Shown here piece by piece: positions 1-8,316 of a DNA stretch of 39,041 bases. Location: assembly GCF_030282825.1 (NCBI RefSeq), contig NZ_JASTZU010000049.1, positions 1 through 39,041 on the forward strand, read 5' to 3'. A model generated the notes under the pieces. That model was given only the letters and a program-made list of their open reading frames with translations. It was not told where the DNA came from and made no database searches. The position numbers and the translations under genes are program-made. Source of the stretch: Aquibacillus rhizosphaerae (GTDB lineage Bacteria > Bacillota > Bacilli > Bacillales > Amphibacillaceae). Within the stretch, counting starts at the first letter, position 1, and each line of letters begins with the position of its first letter.

Positions 1-110
1 AAGCGGAGTATTCTGCCCGAACGAAGTATTACAACTCAATCCCCATTGCAACAGAAAGAATTTTACAAATGTAAAGAATACTTATTGCGCACTTTCTATC
101 AATTACGAAG
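1..110 (+). repeat. Tail of a dispersed composite repeat (truncated by window edge)
   Basis: Bases 1-110 closely resemble 3828-3930 in the same orientation. Both begin AAGCGGAGTATTCTGCC, followed by GAACG, then an ACTCAAT-TTGCAAC-GAAAGAATT series with scattered substitutions. At 3828 this segment is the 3' end of a longer composite element, so the window probably opens inside a further copy. No coding potential is evident. Confidence 0.7.
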
Positions 111-141
111 TTTCATAAGTTTATAAGGGATGGTGGTTATT

Positions 142-900
142 TTGAGAAAAACAAAAATATATGGTCACAGGGGAAGTAAAGGTAGCTTTCCGGAAAATAC
201 ACTACTTAGTTTTGAACAGGCAATTAAGCAAGGTGTTGATGGACTAGAAATAGATGTGCATCTAACAAAAGATGGTGAAGTGGTTGTTATTCATGATGAG
301 TTCTTAGATCGAACTACAAATGGTAGTGGGCTTATAAAGGAGTATGATTTGAAAGAAATAAAGAAGTTAAGTGCAGGTTCTAAATTTACTGAGCTTGAAC
401 TTTATGAACCACATTGGCAACAAGAAACTGTCCCAACATTACAAGAAGTATTTCAATTGTTAGCTCCTTATAATATCGATTTAAATATTGAACTAAAAAC
501 ATATTTAGTGAACTATGAAGAAATTGAAGAAAAAGTGCTTGCTATCGTTAATCAATTTGGTAATAGTCGAAAGGTTATTTATTCCTCGTTTCATTTGCCT
601 AGTTTAATAAAATTAAAACAACTAGATGCATCCGCCAACATTGCTTGGTTATTAAATCAACCGGATACACATCTTAAAGAATATATGGATGGGCTTAATT
701 TTGAGTCATTGCATATCAACAAAGATATTGTTCTGTCAGATCGAAGTCATTGGACACATTTATCTTCACATATACGTGTTTGGACAGCAAATAGTCGAGA
801 AGAGATACAGCAACTATTAGAAATGAGTGTAAACTCGATTATTACTGATTATCCGGAAAGGGCGTTGTCATTAAGAAATGAGAGGAAAACGGTGCTTTGA
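142..900 (+). CDS. Glycerophosphodiester phosphodiesterase family protein (cytoplasmic, GDPD 1)
   Basis: This gene encodes about 252 residues of a single GDPD TIM-barrel domain, which hydrolyses glycerophosphodiesters to an alcohol and glycerol-3-phosphate. Visible motifs are the N-terminal HRGSKGSFPENT, then GLEIDVHLTKDGEVVVIHDE carrying the metal-binding Glu/Asp and catalytic His, and the downstream IELK strand. There is no signal peptide, so the enzyme should be cytosolic. I prefer the TTG at 142 because AAGGG at 125-129 and GGTGG at 132-136 sit upstream of it. The in-frame ATG at 130 would lie directly against the AAGGG with no spacing. The 3' end overlaps the next gene, also a GDPD, so the two are probably co-transcribed. 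Family assignment is secure; the precise substrate is unknown. Confidence 0.88.
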   Translation: MRKTKIYGHRGSKGSFPENTLLSFEQAIKQGVDGLEIDVHLTKDGEVVVIHDEFLDRTTNGSGLIKEYDLKEIKKLSAGSKFTELELYEPHWQQETVPTLQEVFQLLAPYNIDLNIELKTYLVNYEEIEEKVLAIVNQFGNSRKVIYSSFHLPSLIKLKQLDASANIAWLLNQPDTHLKEYMDGLNFESLHINKDIVLSDRSHWTHLSSHIRVWTANSREEIQQLLEMSVNSIITDYPERALSLRNERKTVL

Positions 901-1732
901 TAAAAAAATGGTGTTTTTCTTTTTAGTTTTAAGTTATCTATGTACAATTATTATTTTAGTTGGAGCTCAAGTTGAGAACCAGCCAGTACCTTCTATGGTA
1001 GATCAACCAAAAATTATTGCGCATCGTGGTGCTAATGACCGGTTTAATGAAAGTACCTTAACTGCCTATGAAATCGCAGCTAAAGATGGAGTGGATTCTC
1101 TTGAAATAGACTTACGTCTGACCAAAGATAACTCCCTTGTGGCGATTCATGATCAGAGCGTTGATAGAACAACTGATGGGGCAGGAAAAGTTATCGATTT
1201 TACTTTAGAAGAAATACAGAAGTTTTCAACTGTTGCCGTCTTTGGAAACAACACACATAAAGAAGAGATTCCAACTTTAGAAGATATATTGGAAAAATTC
1301 GTTGATACCGAGCATTATTATATTGAAACAAGGTTAGTGGACGGTCGACTAGTGATGGAAGAGCAGTTAGTTCAACTATTAAACGAATATGGTTTAATTG
1401 AAAAAGGATTAGTAACTATTCAATCTTTTTCTGAAGAAAGCTTAAACAAAATAACAGAGTTGGCGCCAGAAGTACCGCTAACTCTGTTATTTAAAAAAGG
1501 TCAATTTGATTTAAGCCGCGCTAAACAAGTTGAGTTTCCATACATAGGAATTGAAACAACGGATGTAACCAGAAAAGTAGTGAACGAATTACATAAACAA
1601 GGAAAAGAAGTTCATGTATATTTTAATAACCGAGATACAGAAAAAAGTGAGCAGAAAAGAGTGAAGGCACTTCTTGTAGATGGGTATTTCACTAATGATA
1701 TTACCTATACAAAAGAATTGTTTAAGCAATGA
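878..1732 (+). CDS. Glycerophosphodiester phosphodiesterase family protein, membrane-anchored or exported (GDPD 2)
   Basis: This is a second GDPD domain protein. It has a hydrophobic N-terminal segment (about residues 11-30, rich in F, L, I and V) without a lipobox, so it is probably exported or anchored by an uncleaved signal. Motifs are IIAHRGANDRFNEST, SLEIDLRLTKDNSLVAIHDQ and YIETR, the last replacing the usual IE(L/I)K but keeping the Glu. The gene starts inside the preceding GDPD gene (23-bp overlap). An in-frame ATG at 908 would place the start directly before the hydrophobic segment and is a credible alternative. The pair looks like a tandem duplication in which one copy works inside and one outside the membrane. 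The domain call is firm; localisation is inferred. Confidence 0.85.
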   Translation: MRGKRCFDKKMVFFFLVLSYLCTIIILVGAQVENQPVPSMVDQPKIIAHRGANDRFNESTLTAYEIAAKDGVDSLEIDLRLTKDNSLVAIHDQSVDRTTDGAGKVIDFTLEEIQKFSTVAVFGNNTHKEEIPTLEDILEKFVDTEHYYIETRLVDGRLVMEEQLVQLLNEYGLIEKGLVTIQSFSEESLNKITELAPEVPLTLLFKKGQFDLSRAKQVEFPYIGIETTDVTRKVVNELHKQGKEVHVYFNNRDTEKSEQKRVKALLVDGYFTNDITYTKELFKQ

Positions 1733-1744
1733 TGAAGAGAATCT

Positions 1745-1925
1745 TTTCTATAAAGGGTGGATCAAGGCGCCTCGAACTTTAGATTTCCTTTTTGAACCTC
1801 TCATGACTGAAGTCACGAGATTACTAAGTGTAAAAACCTTTTGGCTTCTAATGGATTAGGCTACCCCCGCAGTCCCTGCGGTTCATCGTAACGGTTCGTA
1901 GTGTTCTTGGGTTAATCATAAAATA
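1745..1925. mobile_element. Possible IS200/IS605 (IS1341-type) end remnant without tnpB
   Basis: This intergenic stretch contains a hairpin around CTCATGACTGAAGTCACGAG (1799-1818; a GACT-GA-AGTC core with flanking pairs) and then a second small hairpin, CCGCAG-TCC-CTGCGG (about 1866-1881). A GACT/AGTC hairpin followed by GATT-CTAAG-like sequence resembles, from memory, the structured 3' ends downstream of tnpB in IS200/IS605-type elements. No tnpA or tnpB reading frame is present, so this would be a solo end or a decayed copy. It could also simply be an unrelated small structured RNA. Confidence 0.3.
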
Positions 1926-1961
1926 AAATATATTTCATAACTAATCAGAAATTTCGAATTA

Positions 1962-1994
1962 TTGAGATGAAAAAGTGTTGTATAGTGGTAAAAT
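1962..1994 (+). promoter_or_regulatory. Candidate promoter of trpB
   Basis: An extended -10 element TGGTAAAAT lies at 1986-1994, about 40 bases before the trpB start. TTGAGA at 1962-1967 is the nearest -35-like hexamer, but its spacing is longer than ideal, so the call rests on the extended -10. No trp leader, T-box or attenuator is visible upstream. Confidence 0.3.
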
Positions 1995-2036
1995 AGTGGA
2001 CAAGTAATGTTATTTACACAGGAGAGGAAGATTTCA

Positions 2037-3200
2037 ATGGCCAATAGTGTGACAAAGACAGGGTTTTATGGTGAATTCGGTGGTAGTTATATTCCTGAAG
2101 ACTTACAAAAAGTCATGTCGGTTCTTGCTGAAGCGTTTGAAAAATACCGTGATGATGAAGAGTTTCAAGAAGAATTCAACTATTACTTAAAGGAATATGT
2201 TGGACGGGAAAATCCATTAACGTTTGCACATAACCTAACTAAAAAAGTGGGCGGGGCAAAAATCTACTTAAAACGAGAGGATTTAAATCACACTGGTGCA
2301 CATAAAATAAACAATGTGATTGGGCAAATTCTTTTAGCAAAACGAATGGGCGTCCATCGAGTTATTGCTGAAACGGGAGCTGGTCAGCATGGTGTGGCAA
2401 CAGCAACAGCATGTGCTATGTTTGGAATGGACTGTACAATTTACATGGGTAAAGTCGATACCGAAAGACAAGCTTTAAACGTATTTCGGATGGAGTTATT
2501 AGGTGCAAAAGTTGTTGCAGTAGACAAGGGTCAAGGAAGATTAAAAGATGCTGTTGATGAGGCATTAGGAGATTTAGTGCAAAATTATAAAAATACTTTT
2601 TATTTATTAGGATCTGCGGTAGGTCCACATCCTTACCCAACAATGGTGAAACATTTTCAATCTGTAATTAGTGAAGAGTCAAAGCGTCAAATCATGGAAA
2701 AAGAAGGAAAGCTTCCTACAGCAGTTGTGGCTTGTGTAGGTGGGGGGAGCAATGCGATCGGTGCTTTTGCTCATTATATAGAGGAAGCGGGTGTTCGCTT
2801 GATCGGAGTTGAGCCAGCAGAGGCTGCAACAGTTTCCGAAGGAGTTCCTGCAGTTATCCATGGTTTTAAGTGTTTAACATTAATCGATGAGTTTGGAGAC
2901 CCTAAACCAACACATTCAATCGCAGCAGGTTTGGATTATCCTGGTGTCGGACCAGAACATAGTTACTTAAGTACTACCGAACGAGCCGAATATGTAACGG
3001 TATCAGGTCAAGAGTCGCTTGAGGCATTTCAAGAACTATCAAAGGTGGAAGGAATAATTCCTGCATTAGAAAGCGCGCATGCAATTGCTTATGCAATAAA
3101 ATTAGCTAAGTCCCTATATGAAGATGATGTGATAATCGTTAATCTTTCTGGTAGAGGAGATAAAGATGTCGGTCAAGTTTATAAAATGTTAAAAAAATAG
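2037..3200 (+). CDS. trpB: Tryptophan synthase beta chain, stand-alone
   Basis: TrpB is the PLP enzyme that condenses indole with serine to form tryptophan. With the ATG at 2037 the protein has 387 residues, the usual TrpB length. That start is preceded by GGAGAGG at 2021-2027 at good spacing, whereas the ATG at 2007 has none. Diagnostic motifs are [15 protein letters not shown] with the PLP-binding Lys90, [15 protein letters not shown], the phosphate-binding GGGSNAIG, and a C-terminal [11 protein letters not shown]. The HTGAHKINN form is that of TrpB1, the type that normally partners TrpA. No trpA or other trp gene lies nearby: the gene stands alone between an intergenic relic and a repeat region. 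It may serve indole salvage or be a second copy to a trp operon elsewhere. Confidence 0.95.
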   Translation: MANSVTKTGFYGEFGGSYIPEDLQKVMSVLAEAFEKYRDDEEFQEEFNYYLKEYVGRENPLTFAHNLTKKVGGAKIYLKREDLNHTGAHKINNVIGQILLAKRMGVHRVIAETGAGQHGVATATACAMFGMDCTIYMGKVDTERQALNVFRMELLGAKVVAVDKGQGRLKDAVDEALGDLVQNYKNTFYLLGSAVGPHPYPTMVKHFQSVISEESKRQIMEKEGKLPTAVVACVGGGSNAIGAFAHYIEEAGVRLIGVEPAEAATVSEGVPAVIHGFKCLTLIDEFGDPKPTHSIAAGLDYPGVGPEHSYLSTTERAEYVTVSGQESLEAFQELSKVEGIIPALESAHAIAYAIKLAKSLYEDDVIIVNLSGRGDKDVGQVYKMLKK

Positions 3201-3294
3201 TTGTTATTGTCTTAACTTCGGAGTCAATATAAAGTCCAAAATAACTTTATGGCAACTTTCTTTCATTCTATTTAAGATGAGTGGTTAATCCAGC

Positions 3295-3555
3295 CCTACG
3301 GAAAAATACTCCCTTTCCATGGGGAACGCTTCAGTCTCCTCGCGAGCAAATGTTTTCGGGTGGGCCGAGTAACCGCAGGCCCAAAGAACGCTTCCTTGAA
3401 AAAACGCCACTTTTTCTGCGTGCGCTGTGATTTCACTGAAGCTTTCCTTACACTGTGGGGGCTTCAGACTGTTCCTTTCCTATAGGACATTGATATGACA
3501 TCCATGAATTTACCCCAAAAAAAGAAAATGGGTCTTTATTTGCGAGGAGTATCGC
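3295..3555 (-). repeat. Composite dispersed repeat, copy A
   Basis: This element is the reverse-complement counterpart of 38865-39030. Shared blocks include TTTCCATGGGGAACGCTTC, CAGTCTCCTCGC, ACTGTGGGG and TAGGACATTGA-ATGACATCCAT. Copy A carries about 100 extra bases (about 3357-3450), and these include a version of the hairpin module found in copy B. No reading frame is conserved. It is likely a non-coding dispersed element with strong secondary structure. Confidence 0.75.
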
Positions 3556-3653
3556 AGTTTCCCTCCGCTTGGCAAACTTTTCTTTCGAGTAAAAATAGTC
3601 CAATAACTACTAATAACTATCTATCTTTAGATTAGGACAACTGTAGAATGCGT

Positions 3654-3930
3654 GGACTCCTCGAAAATACAAATCGATTTTCATCGTGCGATGTGGATTC
3701 AAGTAGCTTTCCTTGTCCTACGGGAACAGCGAATGTTTTCGGGTGGGGCGAGTAATCGCAGTCCCACGAGCTGAAGATCCACTCAGAAGCGGTTTTTTTC
3801 TGAGTTAGCTGAAGCCGTGCCCGTGGAAAGCGGAGTATTCTGCCGGAACGGAGTATAAATACTCAATTATTTTTGCAACGGAAAAGAATTCAACAAAAGT
3901 TAAGCATTCTTACTGCAGAATTTATATTAG
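3654..3930 (+). repeat. Composite dispersed repeat, copy B
   Basis: Bases 3723-3823 match the reverse complement of 38595-38697 with about four mismatches in some 100 bases. The beginning (ACTCCTCGAAAATA, 3656-3669) resembles the start of the element at 38865. The end (3828-3930) matches the window start. Internal hairpins include ACTCAGAA...TTCTGAGT at about 3781-3805 and a GTGGGG...TCCCAC hairpin at 3743-3767. Copies A and B face each other head to head. Together with a weakly structured AT-rich 290 bp after them, they fill the gene-free stretch between trpB and the ATPase gene. Confidence 0.8.
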
Positions 3931-4223
3931 TTTTGTCTAAAAGAACACAAATACAGACGTAATAACTAGATGAAAATCATTCGATGAGACTGTTTCCTGA
4001 ACTGTAGGAAGGTCTTTATTTCTTTGTTTAAGTGAATCTCAATAAAATTTTAATGTAAGAAAGGTTTCTTTTTTCTGAAGTAGGGTAAATTTTGTTAATG
4101 CGAAAAGAGTTATAAGTAGTTGTCCTTATCGTTTATGTTTGATACTTTTTAATCATTATGGAATTTTATATGATTAAAAATTGAATTAGAAACAAACATT
4201 AATACATAGGAAGGAGCGTTCAA

Positions 4224-6860
4224 ATGGACTTTTACCGTAATAGTTCTAAAGATGTATTGCAACAGGTTAACTCTTCAGAGAATGGCTTGTCTCCAGAAGA
4301 AGTGAAAAGTCGTCTTGAAAAAGATGGGTATAACGAGATTAAGGATAAAGAAAAAGTCCCTACGTGGAAACTTTTTTTAGAAACATTAAAAGATTCAATG
4401 GTAATTGTTTTGTTAATTGCCGCTGGTGTGCAAATTCTACTAGGAGAGATGGTTGAGTCAGTTATTATTTTTATTGTAATAATTCTGAACTCGGTGATTA
4501 GTGTTGTGCAGACTAGGAAAGCGGAGAGTTCGCTCGATGCACTCAGGGATATGTCAGCGCCAGAAGCTAAAGTTCTTCGGGATGGGACTAAGCAAACCAT
4601 TCCTGCAAGAGAACTTGTTGTGGGCGACATTGTTTCCTTAGAATCGGGCGATTTTGTTCCAGCGGATGGCCGTATATTGGAAAGTGGTTCACTCAAAATT
4701 AACGAAGGGATGCTAACAGGTGAATCAGAAGCGGTTGAAAAAACCATAGAAATGGTTGAAGACGAAGCAGTACTTGGCGATCGCCGGAACATGGTTTATA
4801 GTAGCTCGCTTGTTGTTTATGGACGAGGTTCATTTGTAGTTACTGGAACCGGTGAAAAGACTGAAGTTGGTAAAATAGCTGATATGTTATCAACAGCTGA
4901 AGAAAAACAGACACCTCTACAGCGCAAATTAGATGTGTTTAGCAAAAAACTTGGAATTGGTATTCTAATTTTGTGTGCTATTATCTTTGCAGTCGAAGTA
5001 GGCGGTATTTGGTTTGGTGAGACGGAAGTTGATACGACAACCGCAGTATTAAATGCGTTAATGTTTGCTGTAGCTGTAGCTGTAGCAGCAATACCAGAAG
5101 CGCTTCAATCGATTGTAACGATTGTTATGTCCGTTGGTACAAATAAAATGGCTAAACAGCATGCAATTATTCGGAAATTGCCGGCTGTGGAAACATTGGG
5201 CTCTACGAGTGTTATTTGTACAGATAAAACAGGAACGTTAACACAAAACAAAATGACGGTCACTAACTATTATATTGGTAATGAGTCGAAAGAGAAGTTA
5301 CCAGAAGACCCTGATAACTGGAGCGAGACAGAAGAGTTGTTAGTCAATATTGCTGTTCTATGTAATGACTCTTATATTAACAACGAAGGCAAGGAAGTAG
5401 GGGATCCTACTGAAGTTGCTTTAATTAATTTTGCTAACACCAATAATAAAGATTATGATGAAATTCGTGAAAAGTTTGAGCGTAAAGAAGAATTGCCTTT
5501 TGATTCAGATAGAAAACTAATGTCAACGGTTCATAAGATGGACAATCAGAAGCTGTTACTCACTAAGGGTGGTCCAGACGTCATGTTTGATCGTGCTAGT
5601 TACATACTAGTCGACGGGGAAGAAAAGGCTTTGACAGAAGAAGACCTAGACCGCCTTAAAAAAGCAAATGAAGATTATTCTCGTCAGGCATTAAGAGTAT
5701 TGGCCTACGGTTTTAAACGTTTGCCGGAAGATAAGACAAACATAAACCATGAGGACGAAAATGATTTAGTATTAGTCGGACTTACAGCGATGATGGATCC
5801 ACCACGTGAAGCTGTTTATGATTCGATTAAGCAATCGAAAAAAGCAGGTATTCGTACGGTCATGATTACAGGTGATCATAAAACGACAGCACAAGCAATT
5901 GGTCGTGAAATCGGCCTGATGGATGAAAATGATATTGCTGTTACGGGACGGGAGCTTGATGCGATGTCTGATCAGGAATTGGATGAAAAGCTCGAACAAA
6001 TTTCTGTTTATGCTCGCGTTTCCCCAGAAAATAAAATAAGAATTGTTCGTGCGTGGCAGAAAAAAGACCGGATCACTGCAATGACCGGTGATGGTGTTAA
6101 CGACGCTCCCGCCCTAAAACAAGCAGATATCGGGATTGCGATGGGAAGCGGAACAGACGTAGCGAAAGATTCATCAGCAATGATCTTAACAGATGATAAT
6201 TTTGTGTCGATTGTTAAAGCTGTTGGTGTTGGACGAACGGTATTTGATAACATTAAAAAAGCGATTAGCTATTTGTTTGCCGGAAACTTAGGTGCAATCA
6301 TAGCCATTCTGTTTGCGGTATTTCTTGGTTGGACAACGCCTTTTACTGCATTGCAGTTACTGTTTATCAACCTTGTAAACGACTCACTTCCAGCTATCGC
6401 TTTAGGTATGGAAAAAGAAGAACCAGATGTAATGGAGCGAAAACCACGTAATATTGATGAGGGGATATTCTCTGGTAGAACCTTGCAAGCTGTTATCACG
6501 CGTGGTGTATTGATTGGTGTTGCTGTAATTATATCCCATTACATTGGCTTGCAACATTCACCTGATATGGGTGTCGCGATGGCGTTTACTACTCTAATCC
6601 TATCACGAACACTACAAACATTTGCAGCACGTTCCAATACGCAAACGGCTATTGGAGCAGGATTTTTTAGCAACAAATATGTGATAGGCGCTGTTGTTAT
6701 TGGCTTCCTACTATATAGCATCACCATCTTACCATTTGCACGTGATGTGTTTGAGATTCCAACTACGTTTGGCTTTAACGAATGGTTAGTTGCAACAGGA
6801 CTTGCTCTAGGAGCGGTAATTCTAATGGAAATAGTAAAATTGATACGAAATCGTGTATAA
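4224..6860 (+). CDS. Ca2+-transporting P-type ATPase (PMCA/SERCA type, LMCA1-like)
   Basis: This 878-residue P2-type ATPase exports Ca2+ using ATP. In order it shows a cation-ATPase N-domain, M1-M2, the actuator motif TGES, M3-M4 with IPEAL, the phosphorylation site CTDKTGTLT (Asp334), the nucleotide domain with KGGPD, the hinge MTGDGVNDAPALKQADIG, and six C-terminal membrane segments. Binding residues line up with Listeria LMCA1 numbering as I remember it: Glu292 in M4, Ala691 where SERCA has the site-I Glu, Asp720 in FINLVND, and Arg795 in M8. That set predicts one Ca2+ per cycle in exchange for protons. The RBS AGGAAGGAG lies just upstream. The gene is monocistronic and ends at a shared terminator. 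Family and ion are well supported; the physiological role is inferred. Confidence 0.92.
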   Translation: MDFYRNSSKDVLQQVNSSENGLSPEEVKSRLEKDGYNEIKDKEKVPTWKLFLETLKDSMVIVLLIAAGVQILLGEMVESVIIFIVIILNSVISVVQTRKAESSLDALRDMSAPEAKVLRDGTKQTIPARELVVGDIVSLESGDFVPADGRILESGSLKINEGMLTGESEAVEKTIEMVEDEAVLGDRRNMVYSSSLVVYGRGSFVVTGTGEKTEVGKIADMLSTAEEKQTPLQRKLDVFSKKLGIGILILCAIIFAVEVGGIWFGETEVDTTTAVLNALMFAVAVAVAAIPEALQSIVTIVMSVGTNKMAKQHAIIRKLPAVETLGSTSVICTDKTGTLTQNKMTVTNYYIGNESKEKLPEDPDNWSETEELLVNIAVLCNDSYINNEGKEVGDPTEVALINFANTNNKDYDEIREKFERKEELPFDSDRKLMSTVHKMDNQKLLLTKGGPDVMFDRASYILVDGEEKALTEEDLDRLKKANEDYSRQALRVLAYGFKRLPEDKTNINHEDENDLVLVGLTAMMDPPREAVYDSIKQSKKAGIRTVMITGDHKTTAQAIGREIGLMDENDIAVTGRELDAMSDQELDEKLEQISVYARVSPENKIRIVRAWQKKDRITAMTGDGVNDAPALKQADIGIAMGSGTDVAKDSSAMILTDDNFVSIVKAVGVGRTVFDNIKKAISYLFAGNLGAIIAILFAVFLGWTTPFTALQLLFINLVNDSLPAIALGMEKEEPDVMERKPRNIDEGIFSGRTLQAVITRGVLIGVAVIISHYIGLQHSPDMGVAMAFTTLILSRTLQTFAARSNTQTAIGAGFFSNKYVIGAVVIGFLLYSITILPFARDVFEIPTTFGFNEWLVATGLALGAVILMEIVKLIRNRV

Positions 6861-6870
6861 CTTTAGCATG

Positions 6871-6905
6871 AAAAGGCTGTCTCTAACTTCAAGACAGCCT
6901 TTTTG
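6871..6905 (+). terminator. Bidirectional rho-independent terminator
   Basis: The stem AAAAGGCTGTCT / AGACAGCCTTTTT has a 9-base loop. T runs follow on the + strand and an A run precedes it, so the hairpin can also end transcription of the convergent - strand gene. The last codons of that gene lie inside the hairpin. Confidence 0.88.
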
Positions 6906-8076
6906 TTATATCTGGTAAAGCTACACCTGAGTCTCCCTTGACCCATGCGTTTTGTGGGTATCCTCTTTCTTCCCAGTAACCAATATGTTCATCTTCAATT
7001 AATTCCACTCGTGTTAGCCATTTTACCGACTTATATGCATATAATTTAGGTGTAATTAAGCGTACTGGTCCACCGTTTTGTTGAGTGATTAATTCTCCAT
7101 CAATCAAGATAGCAACCATCATGTCATCCATCATGGCTTCTGATAGTGTTAAAGAATCGGTATAGACCCCATCACCTGAATGTAGTTTCACATAGTTGGC
7201 TCTATTATTCACACCAGCCATCTCCAAAAGGTCTTTTAAACGTATGCCTTCCCACAAAATTTCGTATACACTCCAACCAGTTACACAATGGAAATTACTT
7301 ATTTGTGCTGTCCGCTTTAGTTTAATGAAGTCCTCCCATTTGAAGGATAAACGCTGATTGACTAAACCGTCCACCGTAAAAGACCAGTTTTGATTCGTAA
7401 ATGTCGGCATCTCGGTAACAGTGTAGTAACGAAAGTCACCTTGTTTACCACCTGAAGAGAGTGTGGTCTGAGGAGTTGGAACAGGGCTCATGGTATTTCC
7501 GCTAGCCATTTCAGGTTGATTTTCACCAAATAAATATTTATTTATCCACTTACCGAAAAGCGGAACCGTTACAATTGCAATGATCAAACCAGTTAATCTT
7601 TTCAGGAAAGTACGTCTGCGTAACAATGGATTGTAAGCATCGATGACAGTTGGTTCGAGTTTATCTCTATGGTTTTGTTTTGTTTTTGTTGTTAGTCTTA
7701 TAAAAAATTGGCTTCGCGTAATACTATGATAAATGACATAAGGTAATCCAATCCAAGTTGCTAAATCATGAATAAATAGCGCATACGTGTTAATAATTGG
7801 GGGGAATTGTCGTTGAAAAGTAAGAATCAGACCAGAAAAAATCAATGCTAAAAGAATCACTAAAATGCCGAATAAATTAATACGGTTTGGTTTTCTTTTT
7901 CGTAGTGTGATCAGGTGTTTTTGCATCTTAGGTATATAAAAAAAGATGGGTAGCATGCTTAGAATACCAATCCAAATGTGAATATCTTTTACGATAACAC
8001 GCGTACTTGGAAAGGAAGACCGAAAATATGCAGAGATTAAAAGTAAACCAGTAGCGCTTAGTATGTAAAATAACAA
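6889..8076 (-). CDS. Membrane-anchored molybdopterin oxidoreductase (sulfite-oxidase fold), N-terminus broken by frameshift
   Basis: The N-terminal ~130 residues form several hydrophobic helices carrying histidines (H33, H103, H117), resembling a b-type cytochrome membrane domain. An RRRTFLKR twin-arginine-like motif (about residues 153-160) precedes another hydrophobic segment and a Pro/Thr/Ser linker. The C-terminal ~185 residues are an oxidoreductase molybdopterin-binding domain with NFHCVTGWS, where Cys264 would ligate Mo. The TTG start at 8076 has no ribosome binding site. Upstream, an ATG at 8146 lies some distance downstream of AAAAGGGGTG and would encode an N-terminus leading into RIHHINALLFY, but six A at 8131-8136 shift the frame by one base. 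The natural gene therefore probably starts near 8146. The electron donor and substrate are unknown. Confidence 0.8.
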   Translation of the reverse strand: MLFYILSATGLLLISAYFRSSFPSTRVIVKDIHIWIGILSMLPIFFYIPKMQKHLITLRKRKPNRINLFGILVILLALIFSGLILTFQRQFPPIINTYALFIHDLATWIGLPYVIYHSITRSQFFIRLTTKTKQNHRDKLEPTVIDAYNPLLRRRTFLKRLTGLIIAIVTVPLFGKWINKYLFGENQPEMASGNTMSPVPTPQTTLSSGGKQGDFRYYTVTEMPTFTNQNWSFTVDGLVNQRLSFKWEDFIKLKRTAQISNFHCVTGWSVYEILWEGIRLKDLLEMAGVNNRANYVKLHSGDGVYTDSLTLSEAMMDDMMVAILIDGELITQQNGGPVRLITPKLYAYKSVKWLTRVELIEDEHIGYWEERGYPQNAWVKGDSGVALPDITKRLS

Positions 8077-8316
8077 AGCGTTTATATGGTGAATTCTAGT
8101 AAGCTTTTTAGCGAATTTTAACTTGCGCTTAAAAAATATCTCTCATTGCATGTTGTTCACCCCTTTTATTATTTTGTTCTCTTCCATCATAACAGCTTTG
8201 AGAATTTTTTTAATGTGAAAGTAATTATCTAGATATAGACAATTAAACAAAGCAAATATACAATAGAATGAATAGTATTAGTCGTAAATACCTAGATGTG
8301 ATAGGAGTTGAAGGAA

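Noticed and set aside
3295-3930. CRISPR array
   Set aside because: The repeats are long, palindromic and unevenly placed, with no regular short repeat-spacer pattern and no cas genes.
3930-4223. Possible second yybP-ykoY riboswitch before the P-type ATPase
   Set aside because: Such riboswitches often precede cation ATPases, but none of the conserved aptamer pieces is present here.
4232-4792. Long - strand reading frame of 186 codons in the ATPase gene
   Set aside because: It is opposite the conserved actuator region; its Ser-rich composition is typical of an antisense shadow.
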